Shown: positions 59,701 to 64,000 of the stretch, piece by piece
How the letters are laid out: each line of letters opens with the position of its first letter
Position numbering within the stretch: position 1 is the stretch's first letter
Assembly (NCBI GenBank): GCA_030538255.1
Contig: JAUNUI010000005.1
Location: 1-64,000 of the forward strand
Direction: 5' to 3'
Source of the DNA: Pelistega sp.
GTDB taxonomy: Bacteria; Pseudomonadota; Gammaproteobacteria; Burkholderiales; Burkholderiaceae_B
DNA: 64,000 bases
The notes under the pieces: model-generated
The model's database searches: none
What the model saw: only the letters and a program-made list of their open reading frames with translations
Told to the model about the DNA's origin: nothing
Program-made: the position numbers and the translations under genes

Positions 59701-61914
59701 CTGACGGGGCAGGGTCAGGTGTCAATGGTTAAGCAACAGTCAACGGCGGCCGCTGCGAATGGCACCGCAATAAACCCGTCAGCGATCACAGTGGGGCAGA
59801 TGACATCCACGACTCAGCAATCCAGTCAGGCTGCCACGGGCGTCACCGCCGCCATGTCAGGTGATGCTCAGCAAGGACCTACTTTACCGAACATTGGGGG
59901 GCAAGGTAGCGATGTCTCTCTAAAACACGCCATAGCCTATACATCATCGACAGGATCCAACGAAGGCCAGGCACCAGGAGTTATGGAAGGGGCGATGATT
60001 TCACCTGTGCGGGCCTTAAGCAGTGCCTCCGCAGAGCGCGCGAGTCATGCGGATCAGACGACACTCAGCCATCACCAAGCGTCCACTCTGAAGGCTCCAC
60101 AGACGGCAGCCCCTGAAGGAGCGGCGATTACAGCGCTGAGCGCCCAGCGCATTCTGGTGCCCAACAACAGTCTGTACAGTGTGGATCCTGCCCGCACACG
60201 CTATTTAGTGGCCACCGATCCTGCCTTCACCAACCAGCGCCAATGGTTAAGCAGTGATTATATGCTACAGGCCTTAAATCAGGATCCCGCCCGTATGATG
60301 AAGCGCTTAGGGGATGGGTATTACGAACAGCGCCTGTTGCGAGAACAGATACTCCAACTCACAGGCCATCGCTTTTTAGACGGCTATGAGAATGATGAGG
60401 CACAATTTAAAGCCCTGATGCAACAGGGGGTGACGTTTGCCAAGGAACAACGCTTAACGCCTGGGATTAGCCTAACCGCCGCGCAGGTGGCGCGCTTAAC
60501 CAGTGATATAGTTTGGTTAGAGCGTCAAGAGGTCACGCTCCCCAATGGCACCACGCAAACTGTCTTAGTCCCGCGCGTGTATGTTAAACCACGTCAGGGT
60601 GACTTAGCCAATACAGGCGCCTTATTGGCGGGCAAAACCGTAGAGTTGTCGATAAAAAATGGCTTCGTTAATAGTGGCACGGTAGCAGGGCGCGACATTG
60701 TTTCCATTCAAGCCGATACGATGGAGAACACCTTAGCGACGATCCAGGGTAAGCGCGTGCACCTTGAGGCCGATAAAGAGATCCGTTTGCTCGGGAGCAC
60801 GGTCGTGGGGCAGGAGGTGGCGAGCATCCGTGCAGGGAATCACATCACATTGGAAAGTGCCACCTACCATACCCGTGCGGATATCGTGGGTGAGAAGGGG
60901 ACCCACTTTAGTGGTGAGCGTAAGGGGATTGATCGCCTAGCGAGTATTCATGTCACGGGGGATCAAGCACAACTTCTGCTGTCTGCTGGCAAGGACATGA
61001 CCTTAACAGCGGCGCTAATCAGTAACACGGGGAAAGACGGCCACACCCAACTGGGGGCAGGTCGTGACCTGAACGTGGGTACGGTGACCACAGGGTATCG
61101 TCAAGACAGTATTGTGAATGCCCGCAACTACATCAAAGAGCAACGTTGGCAGGATGTGGGGACACACATTCAAGCGGTAGGGGATATTCAACTGATCGCA
61201 GGTAGAAATGCGAACCTCACCGCCGCCCAGGTGAGCAGTGAGCACGGTCATCTCCAGGTGGCGGCCAAAGAGAACCTCACGGTCCAAGCAGGACAACTTG
61301 AGTCCCATTTGGATGAGCGTCACGTCACCAAGAGCCGAAGCTTATTTGGCAGTAAATCTAAAGACAAGCACTGGCTCCAAGACACACAAGAAGCTATCGC
61401 CAGTGAGCTGACAGGCGCACAGGTGACGCTGCAAAGTGGTCACGATATCCGTATCAGGGGCAGCGATATCATCTCCGATCAGAGCACGCAACTGTACGCC
61501 GCGCGTGATATTACCCTGGAAGGCGCCCAAGAGCACGCCTTCAGTGACTATCATGAAAAAATCAAGAAATCGGGTTTCTTCGGCACAGGGGGTTTAGGCT
61601 TTACTATTGGCAGCAAATCCACGCAAATCGATCACGATCGTACCGATGGCGCCCTACGTGGCAGTTTGGTGGGGAGCCTAGAGGGCAATACCGTGATTCA
61701 CTCAGGACGCGGCTATAGTCAAGAAGCCAGTACCGTATCCACACCGCAAGGCCATCTTCTCATCACAGGACAGCGTGTTGATATCACGGCAGGCGCGCAA
61801 CCCTATTCTGAAAACTACCGTCGCGTGGATAAGCAAAGTGGCTTAACCGGTAGCGGCAGATGTGCCCGTGGTGAACGCCGCGATCAACCTGGTCAAAGCC
61901 GCAGAATCCATTGA
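53788..61914 (+). pseudogene. CdiA/FhaB-type exoprotein, central FHA-1/FHA-2 part, displaced by ochre and frameshift
   Basis: In-frame continuation (frame of 51121) across the TAA to about 61849. Seen: a long FHA-1 array of about 20-residue beta-helix repeats organised in three or four larger modules (landmarks LH[AT] near 54505, 55545, 56830 and 57875), a non-repeat region with four Cys at about 58700-59380 that occupies the position of the receptor-binding and Tyr/Pro-rich region in E. coli CdiA, then the FHA-2 region beginning NNSLYSVDPARTRYL, with KSGFFGTGGLGFTIGSK. The frame leaves the homologous sequence at about 61849 and ends at 61914 in nonsense residues (GRCARGERRDQ); the homologous sequence resumes one base over. 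Confidence 0.85.
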
Positions 61915-64000
61915 TGAAAGCAAAAACCGCCGTACCCAAGCGATGGCCTTGGCCAATACGGCCTGGCGTGCGTATGAGGGGATTGGGCAGGTGATGGGCA
62001 ACCCTGTTGGTCAAGGGGCACAGGCGAAGCAGAATGTGCGTGTGTCGATAACGGTGGGTGCGCAAAAGAGCGAAACCGAGCAACGCCAACAGGGGCATAC
62101 GGCCGCACCAAGCCAGGTCCTGGCAGGTAAGACAGCGACGGTGATTGCGCAAGGCGCAGGCACAGACGCAAACCTGACCGTGACCGGATCGGATATAGTG
62201 GGGACTACAGGTACCCATCTTGTGGCCGAGAACCACATGACCTTACAGTCTGCGGCACAACAAGATACCAGTCGCAGTAAAAATAGTTCCTCAGGCTGGA
62301 ATGCAGGGGTAGCGATTGAATACGGTCAAGGCGGTGCTTCCTTCGGCATTACCGCAGGAGCGAATAAGGGTAAAGGTCACGCCAATAGTGATACCACCAC
62401 TCACCGCCATACGCATATTGGGGACGCCACCAGTCTCACCAGCTTAAGCGCAGGGGATACCACCACCTTAAAAGGCGCGCAAGTCATTGGTGAACAAGTC
62501 CAACTCAGCACCCCAAACCTCACCATCCACAGTGTTCAAGACACCTCCACCTATGAAGGGAAACAGCAGCACATGAGTGGACAGATTACGGTGGGCTATG
62601 GGGTGTCGGGAGAAGCGAGCTTTAGCCGCTCGAACTTGAGCGCCAATTATGCCAGTGTGACCGAACAATCGGGTATTTATGCAGGGGATAAGGGCTATCA
62701 AGTCGCCGTCAAGGAGCGCACCGATTTAACAGGGGGCCTGATGACCTCGACGGCCCGTGCCGAACAAGACGGTAAGAATCAGTTCCGTACAGGCACGATC
62801 ACTGCGCGAGATATTCAGAACTATGCGGACTATGAGGGAAGTAGTCTCGGTATCGGCGCCGAAGCCAATCTTGGCGGGGGCTGGAATGGACGCACCGTCA
62901 CTAAAGAGGGTAAACCGACCGATGCAGTGAGCAGTGGTATCGGCTATGGTAGCGTGGGTGATAGCCAGAACAGCACTACCTCTAGTGGCATTAATACGCA
63001 GAATATAACGATTACTGACGCAGACAAGCAAGAGCTCCTCACCGGGATCACTGCACAGGCAATGGCTGAGCAGGTCTTTACCGCGACCACCACGGATAAT
63101 GCAAAAGCCCTGAGTGGTGCCTTAGAGAATCGCTTTAATGCCCAAGCACTCCAGAAAGAACTCGATGTGCAACGTGAGGTGAGTCAAGAGTTTAGCCGTA
63201 ATGTGCAGAGTGCGAAGGGAGAACTTAACAAAGCCGCCGATCGCCTTAAAGAGCAATATGAACGCGGGGAATTAAACACAGCAGACTATAACGCACAGCG
63301 TGAACAGCTAGAAAATACCTCACTGCTCTTAAGCACCATCGCTGCAGGACTCTCTGCACCCACGAATAGTGGGTTAGGTATTGCTGCTGCTAGCCTCAGC
63401 CCAGTGGCCGCCAAACAGATTGGGCAGTATTTTAAGGCACAAGGAGAACAAGGAGGCGCAGGCGAAGGCAATGCCCAGCATTTGATTGCCCATGGCCTGC
63501 TAGCAGGTGCAGTGGCTGTAGCAGGCGGAAATAATGCCTTAAGTGCCGCGACTTCTGCCATGAGTGCTGAAGCGGCAGCACCGCTTTTAGCCAGCTATCT
63601 CTATGGGAAAGACGCCAACACCTTAAGCGCTGATGAGAAAACCACCATTACCGCCATTACGAGCATCATCGGCGCAGGTGTGGGAGCCAGCACGGGCAAT
63701 AACAGTAATATCGCCCAAGGTGCGCAGTCGGTGCAGAATGCGGTGGAGAATAACTATCTGACTGAGGTTACTGTCCAGCGATTAAAAGACTGTTTGAATG
63801 GAACAACGTGCAAAACTGAACATGAAAAGCAGTCTAAGCTTGAAGAGTCAGAAAAATTAAGTCAGTTTTTGGATCAAGAATTGGCGAATCTTTGTGCGGC
63901 CTCTCCGACAGGTGATGCGTGCCGCACGGGCATCAATACAGCGATTAAGTATATTGCGATGCGTGATGCATGGGAGTATTTAAATAACGATGTGAGTCGC
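61850..64000 (+). pseudogene. CdiA exoprotein, C-terminal part with VENN pre-toxin domain, runs off the window
   Basis: Open from GTA 61850 to the window end in the frame one base after the previous piece; joined they read SGLT-VAADVPVVNAA, so a single extra G in the ACCGGTA context explains the shift. Contains further FHA-2 haemagglutinin repeats (GWNAGVAIEYGQGGASFGI), helical linkers (about 63050-63320) and the pre-toxin (PT-VENN) domain with AVENNYL at 63740-63760. After VENN begins the variable C-terminus: Cys-containing (CLNGTTC, LCAASPTGDAC) and visibly richer in A/T. The toxin domain and any immunity gene lie to the right of the window. Confidence 0.87.
63743..63754 (+). other. VENN motif marking the CdiA-CT junction
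   Basis: GTG GAG AAT AAC in the open frame. In CdiA proteins this motif separates the conserved protein from the polymorphic toxin region. Confidence 0.85.

Noticed and set aside
61784-62236. Minus-strand frames of 60-150 residues opposite cdiA
   Set aside because: They are antisense shadows of the GC-rich repeat gene, with no start signals or recognisable motifs.
51121-64000. Repeats of the exoprotein as a CRISPR array or mobile element
   Set aside because: They are protein-coding beta-helix repeats in one frame, variable in sequence, without spacers or terminal inverted repeats.

Overview
The window looks like chromosomal DNA of a betaproteobacterium of the order Burkholderiales, most likely an Alcaligenaceae-type genome of moderate GC (Pelistega, Oligella and Taylorella are the sort of relatives I have in mind; this is inference from gene order and protein style, not a search result). 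The blocks tig-clpP-clpX-lon, gshB-EIIA(Man)-ptsH-ptsI, Rieske oxygenase-xseB-ispA-dxs-folE2 and rpsF-priB-rpsR-rplI-dnaB are characteristic of that group. I see no rRNA, tRNA, insertion sequence, prophage or CRISPR array.

Layout. 1-2240: tonB-exbB-exbD energy-transduction genes, tonB being cut by an in-frame TAA. 2259-5953: queH and glnE on the minus strand. 6024-11494: a YhdP/AsmA-like envelope protein and L-serine dehydratase. 11726-18721: a small membrane protein, a probable 40-residue lipoprotein, then the protein quality-control cluster tig, clpP, clpX, lon. 18885-20880: a Pro/Ser/Thr-rich anchored protein and a small lipoprotein. 21423-24038: a threonine-codon leader peptide and transcription attenuator, then thrS and infC (AUC start). 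24332-28445: glutathione synthetase, a sugar-permease-free PTS (EIIA, HPr, EI) and a lipoprotein. 28497-34871: LOG-family protein, polA, htpX, an EamA exporter and a mercaptopyruvate sulfurtransferase. 35127-40810: Rieske oxygenase, xseB, ispA, dxs, folE2. 41271-47748: S6, PriB, S18, L9, an S8 subtilisin autotransporter (SphB1-like) on the other strand, and dnaB. 47814-48791: bile-acid-symporter-like protein. 49160-64000: a two-partner secretion / contact-dependent inhibition (cdiB-cdiA) locus whose giant exoprotein runs off the window just after its VENN pre-toxin motif.

Most notable points. (1) Upstream of thrS lies a ten-residue leader peptide (MVYSMTRTTT) with four Thr codons followed by mutually exclusive hairpins and a terminator, a textbook amino-acid attenuator. 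(2) The cdiA-type gene has an ochre codon at 53785-53787 and a one-base insertion near 61849, so it is either a pseudogene or carries sequencing errors; the reading frame is otherwise intact over nearly 13 kb. (3) Many gene ends and intergenic gaps hold short, degenerate two- or three-copy tandem repeats (15 to 66 bp), some entering coding sequence (the exbD tail, a roughly 57-residue insert in Dxs). (4) polA and a LOG-family gene are divergent with their ATG codons overlapping in one CATG. The secretion genes, the surface protease and the TonB system together suggest a host- or competitor-facing envelope, while the rest is housekeeping.
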